A stretch of 64,000 bases of DNA, from assembly GCF_905147045.1 (NCBI RefSeq), contig NC_065901.1:5704001-5768000 (forward strand). The letters are read 5' to 3'. A program made the position numbers and the translations under genes. Shown one piece after another: positions 47,201 through 58,628 of this stretch. The notes under the pieces were generated by a model. That model was not told the DNA's origin, did no database searches, and saw nothing but the letters and a program-made list of their open reading frames with translations. This stretch comes from Nymphalis io. Its lineage: Eukaryota; Arthropoda; Insecta; Lepidoptera; Nymphalidae. The first letter of the stretch is position 1; each line of letters opens with the position of its first letter.

Positions 47201-50200
47201 GTCATTACCGGGGACCATTTCTGTTTATGAGAGGGAGCATAAAGAATATTATGAGATATTGTGCTGGCATTGACGATACGATGAGGTGATAACACTTCAG
47301 AGGCTGGTCAAATTTTATTCCGAATGACAATTTTTTAGTGTCAACATCACACGCTTTTACATTTATACTAAACGCTTTGAAATTTACCGTTTTATTTCAA
47401 ACTTTGGTTTTATTTCAAAATAAGAAACTTGTATACTGCATAATTTGTATAATGTTAATTTAGCTATAAATGTTTTCAATGTAGTTATTACTCGTGATCC
47501 TTAATAAATAAATAAACATACGTGCGAGTCGAGATATCAGTACAAATTTAATTATTTTTAATTTCATTTATAGAATTAACGATGCTTCAAAGTAGTCGAC
47601 CCCGTGATGAGCTCCCACATCCGCGCCTCCGGCACGAAGGGTCCTAAGCCCTCATTAAGGGTGAGTTTAGGATTTACTAGCTTTAAACCTCGAGAAATCT
47701 CTACCTAAATGAGAGATTAGTCAACGATTACCACACGTAACAGTTACATAACCTGATTACCAAACATAAAAATCGTTTTCAACCTACGTTACGATCATGA
47801 CCATTCAATAAAAAATTTCGTCTACCCACCATCTTCATATAAAAAGCTGATTATTGACATTAAACGTGCAAGCAGTCATTATACGTCGCGAGGGTGACTT
47901 TATAAATAAAATAAAAGGATTGTGAGCCGGTTTTGTAGCTGGCCCCGGGCCTGTTCTTTATTCAAACTTTTACCATTGAGTGGAGGCTAGGGCTAGCCTC
48001 ATCTGGCGCATTGTTTAACGATTCCTTCCTACGCATGAAAATTTATTTACATAATTAAACATCGGTCGCACCACCCTCGTTTTGATTTGCGATGTCTACG
48101 AGATTTTCTACGCTATTTAAATATTTTGTTTCGACGCTTAATTAGGAGTCGGTCGCAGCGTTTTTACACATAAAATTATAAAAGCTTTAATTACGAAACC
48201 GTGTTTTCTATTGAATTACATTTCATAAACTATCAAGGTTATGATTAAAAATAATAGTCACTCACTTCCACTCGAAAGTTGTTTATCTTTACGAGATAAA
48301 GCGATAAAATATCCTTTTTTTAGAATGAAAATAAATTCATTCGGGTGTAGAGTGATGTGTATAAAAGGGCATTATTCGTTTCGTTTTATTTACCAATTCA
48401 AATCAATGTTCCTATTGAATCGGAAGGGGTTAGCCGAGAGGGATCAAATTGAAACTGCTCAAGCACACATGTTCACTTCTGGCTATTCATCAATCGCATC
48501 GCATAATGGGGAAATAAACTACAGCTCACTTCCTCGACAACTATACGTATAATAAATAATAATAGTTAACTTCCTGTAGTAACGACATGGGCAATTTATA
48601 CGAGGCAAGGCTTAATGAGAATTATCATTGAAATAGCTTCGAATAAAGTTTATTTTAAAATCAATGTTTTGTTTGTAAGGAAATATTTTTGAATGGAAAA
48701 ATTACCGAGGATTAAATAATGCAAACATATTATTTAATATAATTTATTGTTCTTGATACATTTAAGTTTCTTTAATATGAAGTCATCGCTTCTACTGCAA
48801 ACTTAATAATCTTATCAAATGGAAACTTTGTATATGAAACCTAAACGTTTTTACGAAACTATAATAACAAAATAATGTAATCGTACTACGCATGTAGTGT
48901 ACTATATAAATAACGTCATACATTTTAACGAGATAACCTTACCTACATGCTACCAACTAATTGCTTCTTGATTTGCTTAAACTACGTAAGTGTTTTGAAT
49001 TAAGAATTAATCAATTGCGTGTTTACGTCAAACTCTATTTAATACTTTATTGAATTATGTTTTTTTTTATAACAATTGAAGCATGTTGACCGACCAAAAT
49101 TGTTAACATAGGACCAGTTTAAAGTTACTAGAAAGTTCTAAACAAATGTAGATAGAACTTAGTTGAAAAACGTCGTGTATTATTCATAAAATTATTAATA
49201 GGCATTGAATCTGCATTGAATAGATTTTTAATGTTCTAAAATTATAAACAAATGAACATATGTTTTAAAACGGATACGACACGTATTATTTTTAATGATT
49301 GACGGATACAATATTCGTATATGTGTTTCTGTTACTATTTATTACCTACGGTTTATGGGTAGTACATAGAAGAAAAGTATATGGGCTATCATGCTTAAAA
49401 TCAAAAGGTATCCAAATTATTAGGTATCTACAAATACTCACAAGCTTAATACATCAGTGCTATGAAAAAAATATTACTTTTCTCTAGAGAGTAGGCGACG
49501 ATGAACGAAAAATATTTAATATGTATATAGAGAAAGTGTGATTCCGGGTTCGCCCGCTATGAGTAATACCAACAGAATGAAGGATGTGGGACAAGATGTA
49601 GTTTTCAGACGGCCACATGAGTCAGCCGGGCGATTTATAAATACCGGAGACACGCCTCCTGGCTGCCCAGCCTAAAATAGTACGCTGCAGTGTCGTATAA
49701 CATAAACATTAAATGCTTCTTTGATCACTCATCCGTTTTGTATGGAAAAATCTCAGACGACTGTAAATATTACATCAGATCAAAAAGCCGACCAAGGCCC
49801 AGGAAATTTAAAAGATTTTGAGATATTTCGCTTGAAGATTCCGAAGAATAGTGTATACAAAACAAACTCATTAATTAAATAAATGTTCATTTATTTATAA
49901 AATAAAAATGCTGAGTTATTTAAATATTTTAAAAACAATCTTCGTCACTTAAGATTTACACGCAGTTCAAGATGATTCACCAGTGTCTTCGTGCTGGTAT
50001 TTGTTTACAAATATAATGATAGCAAATCAACATTATACGACAACAATTTTCGTTAAATTAAATTTTGAGACAAACTACTATAATGGTAGTAAATACGCTT
50101 ATTTATCATCGGTAACATTCTTTATTTACATTCGTGACCATCTAACATGGCCATAATGTAATTCAGCGGCTAAATGTCTCGAGAATTAACAGACTGGTCG

Positions 50201-51860
50201 GACTGCAATTTCCCCATCCACAATTGGCGCGGTCAATCTTACGATGTGAACTCCTGTCTAGTCACGTTCAGCAAACCAGAGCCGGCAAACAGGTTCCACA
50301 CAACTGAGTTAAACAGTGTCTTTTATTCTTTTCACTTTCATAACAAGCATCGCGGACGTGCTTTTCAATCGTACTCTGTTATTGGATCGTAAGCTTTAAT
50401 GTCTGATACATTTCTATTTACTTTTAGACATTTATTTTAACGTACTATAAAATTCATTCCAGACAAACTAAAATTTAACTATTAATTAAAACAAATTGTC
50501 TTAAAGTACGTCTTCCTACCAAGAGTAGTTACTGACGTGACAAAATTAGACACAATTGTTGCAAATGAAAACAAGCGGAGATGGGAAATAAGCTTAATTA
50601 CTAAGTTGCAAGTCCAAATCGCCTAAAGGACCGAGGGTCTTCTTAAGTAGACCCTTACAAATGCTTCAATGAAGGGAGCAATTATGAAAGAAACTTCGTC
50701 CTTCCTTTAAAAGGACATTCACTTCAAATATTGTCATTAGCACTTAATATTAAGATATTTTATTAAATATCATGTTGTAATGTTTTCTTTACTTGGAAAT
50801 CTTACGACGCTTACATTTACACGTGTTTAGTGAATGTTTTTTTAGGAACTATTATAGCATCATTGTGTTCCGGTAGAAACTGTATCTATTCAAATTTTTC
50901 TCATCTCTACTAAATGTGAATGCCTTTTCTAAGACAGATCAACGGGAGACCGGATGGGACGAAAATACATTATTTTGTTAACTAGGAATTCTCCTAACTG
51001 CATCATTGTAAACGCAAAATATGTGTAAATACCACTTCACGTCATTATACAGGGTACTTTATATGTGAATTTCTTCGTTAACGTGTTAAAATATTTCTGT
51101 TTTCTAAGTAATATAAAATTACTATATGTTATTAATTAGAGTTTAAAATCTAAATTAGACTGGAAATTGCACGAACTTTGTAGTTTTGGTATTTATTTTG
51201 TTTCGATAAAAAGATTGCGTCTATCGACGTACAAACTTTGCTCTCTGAACTTGTAACTAAGTTACGTCAACCCCGGGGATGGCCAGTGAATTGTAATCAA
51301 TATCTACTACTTTATTTTAATCTTCTTCTTTCTTATAATGTGGTTTAAGAACGTGGGGTCGTAAATAAACGTGTATTTATTTCAATTCTCTCAACTTTTT
51401 GAAATGATTTGCATAAAGACTTATTGAATTAGTCTATTCAAGACATTTGCAGATGCATGAAATATTTATTCCTACTGTTATTGTATTGTAGCTATGTGTA
51501 AATACCATTTTGTTTGACTTTGACTAAACGAAATTCAAAACGGTCACGTTCAGCAATTTTTTTTTGTATGATTCATACGTCTTCAATCAAAAGTAGGTAC
51601 ATAAATTAATTAATTAGCTACAATAAATTATATTATTTAATATAATGTATTGGTTGCATAAGTGTTCTAAAGATTAATAACACCGTCATCACTTCCTAAT
51701 CTATGCAGGTATGGTAATCATATACATACATATATTAATCTATACAATAACAATAGTAAATACACCTGTACACTCAATAGTTCTTACTTACCACATGCGC
51801 CACCAAAATCCATTGCGCTATTTGTCGCATTTTCGACATCAACTTCTTGTTGGAAGGCAT
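41059..51860 (-). CDS. SH2 domain adapter protein, SHB/SHD/SHE/SHF family (six coding exons)
   Basis: Joining 51792-51860, 46519-46945, 42217-44277, 41606-41750, 41349-41468 and 41059-41245 gives 3009 bases, or 1002 residues plus stop. All junctions are GT-AG and in phase. Residues 902-1002 form an SH2 domain: WYHG at 902-905, FLVRNS with the phosphotyrosine-binding Arg at 927, KHDYSLSL at 933-940, GFMHM at 945-949 and RLPVRGAEHM at 982-991. This pattern, and the protein ending just after the domain, are characteristic of SHB-type adapters, which couple tyrosine-phosphorylated receptors to downstream signalling. Residues 1-900 look disordered: a Tyr/Arg repeat (58-114), an acidic stretch (177-185), a Pro-rich segment (227-236), KGRP motifs (557-592), a Ser-rich tract (602-650) and two LPFDMPKLRR motifs (791-821). 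It is longer than vertebrate members. The ATG is preceded in frame by TGA at 51894-51896. Which vertebrate paralogue is closest cannot be decided here. Confidence 0.88.
41349..41468 (-). CDS. Adapter gene coding exon 5 (SH2 N-terminal half)
   Basis: Residues 901-941. The exon starts at the Trp of WYHG after the acceptor TATTTATTTCAG and ends with donor GTGAGT. It carries LSRLEAEGLL, EGAFLVRNS and KHDYSLSL. Both flanking introns are phase 2, and the intron between exons 5 and 6 is only 103 bases. These 40 codons are the strongest family evidence in the window. Confidence 0.95.
41606..41750 (-). CDS. Adapter gene coding exon 4
   Basis: Residues 853-900. The acceptor is GTTTACTTTCAG and the donor GTGAGC. 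It encodes a basic start (GKKHREKL), a Gly/Ser stretch and VDATLPLDRQ immediately before the SH2 Trp. That last segment resembles the V-D/PLEKQ lead-in of vertebrate SHB. Phase 1 in, phase 2 out. Confidence 0.9.
42217..44277 (-). CDS. Adapter gene coding exon 3 (large low-complexity exon)
   Basis: Residues 166-852, 2061 bases. The acceptor is TTATTGTTTTAG and the donor GTAAGC. In order it encodes an acidic EGEEDEFGEFDPF segment, PYYYGDLF, the Pro-rich APPPPAPTAP, many Ser/Arg-rich stretches and potential RRxS phosphorylation sites. Two KGRP motifs, a 49-residue Ser-rich tract and two copies of LPFDMPKLRR follow. The reading frame continues past the donor for 56 codons to a stop at 42047-42049, so retention of the next intron would give a protein without the SH2 domain. 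Confidence 0.92.
44278..46518 (-). other. Adapter gene intron 2
   Basis: A 2.2 kb intron with GT-AG ends. No SINE copy, RNA gene or additional exon is recognised. It is moderately AT-rich. Confidence 0.7.
46519..46945 (-). CDS. Adapter gene coding exon 2 (Tyr/Arg repeat)
   Basis: Residues 24-165. The acceptor is TGTTTTCTTTCAG and the donor GTAAGT. The exon starts in phase 0 and leaves one base for exon 3. It encodes VEFLEAYC, an Arg/Ser/Pro stretch (RRSPQRSRRS), then a degenerate tandem repeat rich in YES, YD and RR, and a Pro-rich end (PPEPAPSAPL). The overlapping long frames on both strands at 46501-46968 are shadows created by the Arg-rich codons. Confidence 0.88.
46946..51791 (-). other. 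Adapter gene intron 1
   Basis: A 4.8 kb intron with GT-AG ends. No family A-D copy is visible. GC-richer patches occur at about 47090-47220 (containing the dyad CCGACCGT-A-ACGGTCGG), 47590-47660, 47920-48010, 49545-49700 and 50160-50380. They might be regulatory, but only 49618-49643 contains recognisable motifs. The open frames at 48241-48552 and 50174-50392 on the plus strand have no motif that I recognise and are probably not genes. Confidence 0.6.
49618..49643 (+). promoter_or_regulatory. Possible intronic promoter or enhancer core
   Basis: TGAGTCAGC (an AP-1 or CNC-Maf type site) lies 11 bases before TATAAATA (49636-49643), in a patch richer in G and C than the intron around it. If TATAAATA is a TATA box, transcription would start near 49667-49673 on the plus strand. 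No open frame follows, so any product would be non-coding, or the site is an enhancer. Confidence 0.25.
51792..51860 (-). CDS. Adapter gene coding exon 1 (start codon)
   Basis: Twenty-three codons from ATG at 51858-51860 to the phase 0 donor GTAAGT, which joins exon 2 in frame. The peptide starts MPSNKKLMSK and ends AQWILVAHV, basic then hydrophobic. An in-frame TGA lies 12 codons upstream, so translation cannot begin further up unless another exon is spliced in. The vertebrate MAKWL-type N-terminus is not seen. Exon 1 is less certain than the others because it is short and not conserved in anything I recognise. Confidence 0.7.
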
Positions 51861-54451
51861 TGTCACAGGTACTAACAGAAGTATGTAAGGAATTCACAAA
51901 TAGCACAGAACGTCCATCAACTTTATCGACCGTTTCACTAGTGACACGCACACATATAAACCGCTAAACTAGAATTAAATACACTTTCACACTACTTGTT
52001 CTCGTTCTATAAACTTAATGTTTTTGTTATCAATTCTTGTGTAAGTCTAGGCGTTGGGCAGTAAAAACCTGCGATATAAACGCCTAAAACGGATCGGTTG
52101 CCTACTTGACGAGTCCAACTGTAGACTGACAACACAGCTCAAACACTATACGCGAATGTGTAAAACGGTGACTCATCGCCCCGCATACTGTTTACCGAGG
52201 CTTGAGTCATCGCGCGGTGGAATAAACCATTTAGCGATAAAGCGCTTGCTTGGGTGCCGTTGTAAACGCAACACAATATGAACGTACTTTCTAAAGCGCT
52301 AAAGTGCTTTGTTACATGAAACGAACTCCATTAATACCTCGATTCCGCACGTGTCGTTAAGTGTATTATACAAGTATAAGCTTTATCACAAATGTTTAAA
52401 GTATAAATTAGAATGTTTAAATTTAACTTAGTATAGAAACAAACTTTCGCGTTTAAATTTCAACTCGTTATGTTAGATTACGAACTCGACTAGGTCGAAT
52501 GCCGTTTTGAGGTCGTTTACGCTGTAGATAGACCAAAGTACTGCACCAATGATAAAGGGAAGCATGAGTAATTTGCTCGACAAGGAATGCTTAGTCTGAA
52601 TGCATAATTAAAATATTTACAAACCGGATTACAAATCCTTATAAGATGTTTCGAAATTATATTGTATATACAAAATAAATTAATGCAATGCAAGGAATAA
52701 ATATTCCTCCTATTAGTAATATGGTGTGAATGGTTATGAATGGGATGGACAGTGGCATATTGTTGTTTTGTAATTTTACGTCATGATAATAACCCATGTT
52801 AAACTTACGAAATGTAAGTTTTATAGTTTAATTTATTTATTTACATATAATAAATACACTAGTAGAAGTAATAAATTTTATTATTTGTTAATTTGAATAT
52901 ATTTTTTATAGTAACTTATGAGATATTTTAAATTTAACTAATACAAAATATCATATATTGTTAATTCGATGACAATCATTCAGTTCCCCTTTTTTATATA
53001 TGCGCGGGAAAACTATTTTTTTTAACTTTTTTTACCAAACAATACCAATGACGTTCTGAAACCGATTATATTTTTCTTAAATCAAATACAATATATAAAT
53101 ATGTAATTATTAAACATATTAAGTGAAGTGCGTAAATAAGTACTTCTAACATATATTATTTATTTCATTATGATTATTTATGTCATATGCGTTTCTAGTA
53201 TCGATCGATTGTGATGAAACTTTGGTAAGATGTTCTGCGTAAGGCCATGGCTCAAAAAAAATAAAATTAGTCTCTAAATCTAAACAAGGACAAACTCCTT
53301 AAATTTAAACGTTCTATGTCAATCATTGTTCTACCTTGCGAAGCCGGGTCGGGTAGTTAGTCAGCTGTTTGTTTATTTTATTTTTTATTAGTTAATATAA
53401 TTTGTAAGTTAAAATCTATAAGAGTTATATTTGTAAATTTTAATTACTGGTGTCAATAATTAATTATAAGCTGTTTTTTTCATAATTTTAAAACACTATT
53501 CTTTTTTAATGTTTGTTAAAAAAATCTGTTTCAAATAGATAGATATTAATACCATTAATTACTAAAAACAAACACTCAATTAGTTAATCATAGTTTATAT
53601 TCAACATAGTGAGTATATATTTAAATCTTACATTTTTTATAGTATAAATTGATCGTGGAATCTTTTCTTGCTTTTAATTCAACTACATAACATTATATGT
53701 ATATTTATAACATTTTAGTTATAAATAATAATATAACGTAAATGTGTAAAAAAAACTTAAAACAAAAAATATTCAACTACTATGAACTTCTATTCACGTA
53801 GTCTTTATTTACATAATTATTGTACCTACCTATTTATAATTGAGTTGATTACAAATAAAATCGCTTTGCCTAGCTTCGGACTTCAGTAATATTCTAATAA
53901 TAATTTTATATATTGCCATTATAAACTTTTTTCGAAATATGTCATAGTGAAAAACATTATTATAAGTTACGTTTTAAGGTGAAACGTACATGTAAGCAAA
54001 TTATTAAAGTGAGTATATTAAAAAAAATTACCCACTTGTTATAATTGTGGAAATAAAGTATAAAATTAAGAATTTTAATACTGAAATCGTTTTATAGGCG
54101 AAAGGCAATCTTAAGCAATTTTAGGCACTAAAATAAAATGATTTGATGCATGTATAATTTCTTCGGCAAGACTCAAGAAGGGTTCATCTCCACATTCATC
54201 AGTTATTTAATAACCAATACAATGCAATAACAAATGAGCAATGCTTCGTAAGCGTGCTCAGCAGTGCTATTCTATAACATCTCACTTCGTATCTCACCTA
54301 TGGTAAGATTCGACTTTCTTAGAGAATAGCTGTACTTGTAATTAAGACGAGATGTATAGCCGACTTATTAATTTCGAAAAGAAAATACATGTTATATGTA
54401 AAGGCATATATTATTTAAAATTGATTGGTGAAATGGCAAATTGGCTATAAG
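51861..54451. other. 5' flank of the adapter gene, promoter not located
   Basis: This should contain the 5' UTR and promoter of the minus-strand gene. The first 450 bases (to about 52310) are richer in G and C than DNA further upstream. No convincing TATA box, initiator or downstream element was found. A weak GATGAAACTTTGGTAAGATG remnant of a family E-like repeat lies near 53213. No other gene or SINE is recognised. The open frame on the plus strand at 52054-52281 is probably accidental. Confidence 0.4.
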
Positions 54452-54633
54452 AAGTCATTACCGCTCATCGGCATTGGCGCTTTAGGAAATATTAACCAAT
54501 GACATAGCCAATGCGCGACTACTTAAGAAGTTATGTGCCTTGTGCCTGTAATTACACTGGCTCACTCACCATTCAAACACTACCGTACTACATAATGCTT
54601 TTTTGCGGCAGAATAAGCGATGAGTGGTGAATG
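54452..54633 (-). mobile_element. Degraded family A retroposon
   Basis: Fragments in minus orientation: CATCGGCATTGGCG, ATATTAACCAATGACATAGCC, TTGTGCCTGTAATTACACTG, GGCTCACTCACCATTCAAAC and GCGGCAGAATAAGCGATGAG. The 3' stem-loop and the first 5' bases are lost. Confidence 0.75.
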
Positions 54634-54644
54634 TGATACACCAA

Positions 54645-54815
54645 GTTATATTAAGTATATATTAAAATACGCCTGCGTGTGAGGGGAGGGGCTGATGTTA
54701 GGTAGCCTATGCTATATAAGCTATCAACGTGTCAAATTTCATCCATATCCGAGTCAGTATTTTTTGTGTGAAAGAGTAACAAAGATCCATCTATCACATT
54801 TACAATGTTAGTATG
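54645..54815 (+). mobile_element. Family E: LINE-type 3' end
   Basis: GTAGCCTATGCTATATAAGC, GTGTCAAATTTCATCCATAT, GTGTGAAAGAGTAACAAAGA, then CATTTACAATGTTAGTATGA close the copy in the canonical order of the lepidopteran repeat. This is the best preserved family E copy here. It lies directly after a family A copy. Confidence 0.75.
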
Positions 54816-55879
54816 ACAATATTATTATTATATTTAAAAATCTACATACGGTTTCGCGCTCCATTTTCGTACAGATCTCTAAAAGAAGTTAGTGGGCAGA
54901 TAAACTCTTATGATGATCTAAGTTACCGGGTGAATGTACTCTGTCTGTTCTTTCGGATGACGCCATCTTCACACAAACGAATACTAATTACCTCTACAAA
55001 TGTTATTGTATCTTCCACGTTGACAAGGAGGCAACGATATAATAATTCTTATTTTTTTTACATTTTTGTTTACGCTTTTCTTTTGTTTTTTTTTTTTTTG
55101 TAATATTCGATCTCCTTTTATGGAAGTGCATTCGTGTTCGAATGAATGAATTGTAGTTGTAGCGGTTTTATCACTTACTATTGTTGAGCTGGCACTCATT
55201 GACAGAAAATATGTCCTAATTTAATTTTTTTTTTAATAATAGAGTTCATTTAAAAAATGCATTTTTTTAGCTTTCGTCATAACAAATACAAATGAGAACG
55301 ACACACGATTTTTTTCTTAATATTAAATATATTTAAAATAGTAGTAACGTTTTGATTAAAAATACAATTTATATTTAACGAAACAACATAAAAAGATTTA
55401 AGACTTATTGTATTATCATCGGCACCAAAGGTCATTATTTCAATTTCAGCTGTAATTAATTTCAGTTTGAATTTCAGGTGGAACAGATATGAAGTACATT
55501 TGCAATATTCGATTTTCACAAACTACGATTACATTACAGGTGAAGTTAAAAACGCATGTCAAAAACAATACAACAGTTTTGGTAATAATAGCTAGTTTTC
55601 GCCTCATAATTTACCAATAAGTGTTTAAAAGCGTTAAACTCAATACGAATTATAAGGATAAGATGTTCTTGAGACTGTCATTCTAAAATTTGATTTAAAA
55701 CGTAGCGTATTAGCTAAAAGGCTTATAGTATCAATTCATATTTGTAGTTTTGTAACTTTCATACAACACCTTCAATATGTTCAACTGGTATAGATATATA
55801 TTACGTAATATATAATGTATTTGATTAGTTATTAGATGTTACTTCTTTGGACTAGTGACTAGGGATGAGAGCACGCCAG
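54816..55879. other. Unassigned AT-rich DNA
   Basis: No gene is recognised. T and A runs near 55085-55100 and 55223-55237. Open frames here are short and on both strands. Confidence 0.4.
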
Positions 55880-55974
55880 CCTAGATAGGTACCACCCACT
55901 TGTTATTCTACCGCCAAACAGTAATACTGTATATTACTGTCAATTTGAAAAGTGAGTGAACCAGTGTAAAATCG
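55880..55974 (+). mobile_element. Family A fragment
   Basis: Only the 5' part of the element is present: GATAGGTACCACCCACTTG, TATTCTACCGCCAAACAGTA and GAAAAGTGAGTGAACCAGTG. The match ends at about 55974. Confidence 0.7.
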
Positions 55975-56311
55975 CAATTAAAAGTGCTTTAATATATGTA
56001 TAAATGTAGAACAAATAAAAATCTTCATAGTGCACCTTAAGACAAAATAATCTAATATATATATATGTATTTAAAGAATTCTACAACTCATTAACACCGA
56101 CTCACCATCGTAACCTTGGTTTATAAAATTAGAACCAAGTTTGATATACATTATTTTCAAGATAATTTATTTGTTTACATTTTTCATATTCTAAAATCAT
56201 GATATTTAGTCATACATTATTATTAGAATTTCAGATTCTAATAAAATTAACGTTTTGAATTCGCTACAGTTGTTATGTTTTTAGAAGGATGTCTTTGATG
56301 AAACATACAGT

Positions 56312-56605
56312 AACAGTCTGTTAATGTCCCACTGCTGGGTTAAGGCCTCATCTCCCTTTTTGAGGAGAAGGTTTAGAGCTTATTCCACCACGCTGCTCCA
56401 ATGCGGGTTGGTAGAATACACATGTGACAATTTCAATGAAATTAGACATATGCAGGTTTCCTCACGATGTTTTCCTTCACCGTCAAGCACGAGATAAATT
56501 ATAATCACAAATTAAGCACATGAAAATTCAGTGGTGCTTGCCAGGGTTTGAACCCACGATCATCGGTTAAGATTCACGCGTTCTAACCACTAGGCCATCT
56601 CGGCT
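56312..56605 (-). mobile_element. Family B tRNA-derived SINE, full length and young
   Basis: Complete, from AACAGTCTGTTAATGTCCCA to GGCCATCTCGGCT. A probable target-site duplication flanks it: TTTGATGAAACA at 56294-56305 and TTTGATGATACA at 56608-56619, with one mismatch. Only a few bases differ from 33811-34103. Confidence 0.94.
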
Positions 56606-57768
56606 TTTTTGATGATACACCGAGTGTGTATGTTTACGATTTTTTATCTCATTGTGATAACGACGCCAATTTCCTCCGATGCTAATTTTTTTTTACTTTT
56701 TTAGTTTTCATTGAATTATAAATAAAATAATTATAAATGTAAACGTTAATTTGTTTATTTGGTACGTTCTCAACGAATCACCATGAATTTTTACATACAC
56801 GTTGTCAGTGGTGCAGATTCAAAGGAAACGAAGTAAAGCCACGGGTAGTAAAGAAAGTAAATGAAGTAACTGTAGTTAAATATTTTTAATGGTACGTCAA
56901 ATAAATAGCACCCTGACCAATTTTGAGTAGTAGCTCATGTAGTCCAACTAACAAATTGTTAGTTTTATTCATGGATTGTATAAATGTGATAATGTCTCGG
57001 TTTTTCCTTTCCGATAAGTTTTCTTTGTAATATTTACATATTTTAACACTTCCTGTTACATGTGTAAACATCTAAATCGCGATTTCTTTTAACTTTTGCG
57101 AAGCCTTTTGTCGCACATCTCTGGGACTACATTTTTACCAAAAATATTTTAAAAATATAGTAAAGCATGTGTTTGCGATTTTAATGAAATATGTATTATA
57201 TTTAATTATATTTTTCGTTTTTAAACATAACTTTTACAAACATATTCCGTGAGAAATTAAAGATGAGTGGAAGACCTTCTTCCACTCATCTTTAATAATA
57301 AAACAAAAGGCTGATTTTAAGTAATTGTCAGTTTCATGTTTTTGCCTTATTCGTGTACACATCATTACATTACGTTTATGGCTCTTAAAGTTTTAATGCG
57401 TGAGAGCTGAAGCTAGCATGATGTATAGTGACTAAAAATGTTTATTGATTTCACAAATTCAAAAAGTTCAAAAACGCGACATAAAATCTTTATCTACTTA
57501 TGTCTTCAATTTTCAATTCTAATATATTTTATACGAGATAAGTAATCCTATATTCTTCTTTTTTTCTTTATATTTTAGTATTATTGGTCTACTGAGTACT
57601 AGTTCTATTGAGTAATTGATTATCGAGTTTCATTCGGGTTTATTTTTGCCAAACCAAGCATTCTGATGAGTTACTCGATAAAGGTTTATTAAGGTTTGAA
57701 ATGCGGCAAAACGTTCAAACCTCAGCGTGACACTCAGGTCCAGATGTTATTTATCAAAACACAAAGTT
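56606..57768. other. Unassigned AT-rich DNA with a hairpin
   Basis: No gene is recognised. The perfect hairpin at 57256-57296 is listed separately. Confidence 0.4.
57256..57296. repeat. Perfect 19-bp hairpin with a 3-base loop
   Basis: ATTAAAGATGAGTGGAAGA (57256-57274) pairs perfectly with its reverse complement at 57278-57296 around the loop CCT. The loop is too short for a typical transposon or small-RNA precursor. A recent template switch fits best. Confidence 0.92.
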
Positions 57769-58038
57769 TGACGGGCCGTTGGCGTTATTGGTAGATACTT
57801 GCCTTTCACGCCGAAGGTTGTGGGTTCGATTCCCACCCAGGACAGATATTTGTGTGCATGAACATGTCTGTTTGTCCTGAGTCTGGGTGTAATTATCTAT
57901 ATAAGTATGTATTTACAAAAGAAAAGTAGTATATGCAGTATATCAGTTGTCTGGTTTCCATAGTACAAGCTCTGCTTAGTTTGAGATCAGATGGCCGTGT
58001 GTGAATAATGTCCCAGAATATTATTAAAAAAAAAAAAC
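57769..58038 (+). mobile_element. Family C tRNA-derived SINE, full length
   Basis: Starts GACGGGCCGTTGGCGTTATT. The B box GGGTTCGATTCCCACCC is intact, and the body is complete to GTCCCAGAATATTATT, followed by a run of A (58025-58037). Differs from 28213-28483 at only a few positions. Confidence 0.93.
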
Positions 58039-58628
58039 AAAGTCCTTTAAACCAGCCCAAAACTTATAACCAGCATGGAATAAAAACTTCAAGATTAAAT
58101 TAATAATTATATAAATCATTAACTGCTTACTCAGCATTATAAGGCGAGTTCTTCAAACGATTAGTGTAAAAATTTCCGAGTCGATTATCGATTAACAAAC
58201 AATTGCATTGGCTCAACTATATTAATTATGTAGGCATGTCTATAAGATACATACTTATAAACGTTGCTTAGCAGCTGTTTAGTTAAACACTATTTTTTCG
58301 CTCTTTCTGTCATCATTAGTTCACATGTGAAAGAAGAAGACACAAAGTTATATATAACGTTCTCACTAATCACAACGTTTATAAGTAAGAGCGTAATATT
58401 TATTTAGTATTCATTTAAGTAAATACTTACTTAAATTATGTATTATTGTGAATAAGTATTTACAATATTACATACACTACTCACATACATCACATTAAAA
58501 GATTATTTCACTGGAACAAATAAGGTTATATTTATTATAAAACGTTTAGCTGATTACGATTAAAAGCAATAGAACATTTAGAACCCGTTACTTAAGTTAA
58601 AAAATATAACAATACAAATAAATACACA
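58039..58628. other. Unassigned AT-rich DNA
   Basis: No gene or repeat copy is recognised. Confidence 0.4.

Noticed and set aside
13309..56605. Repeated units considered as a CRISPR-like array
   Set aside because: Copies are kilobases apart, in both orientations, 250-300 bp long and have target-site duplications. They are SINEs.
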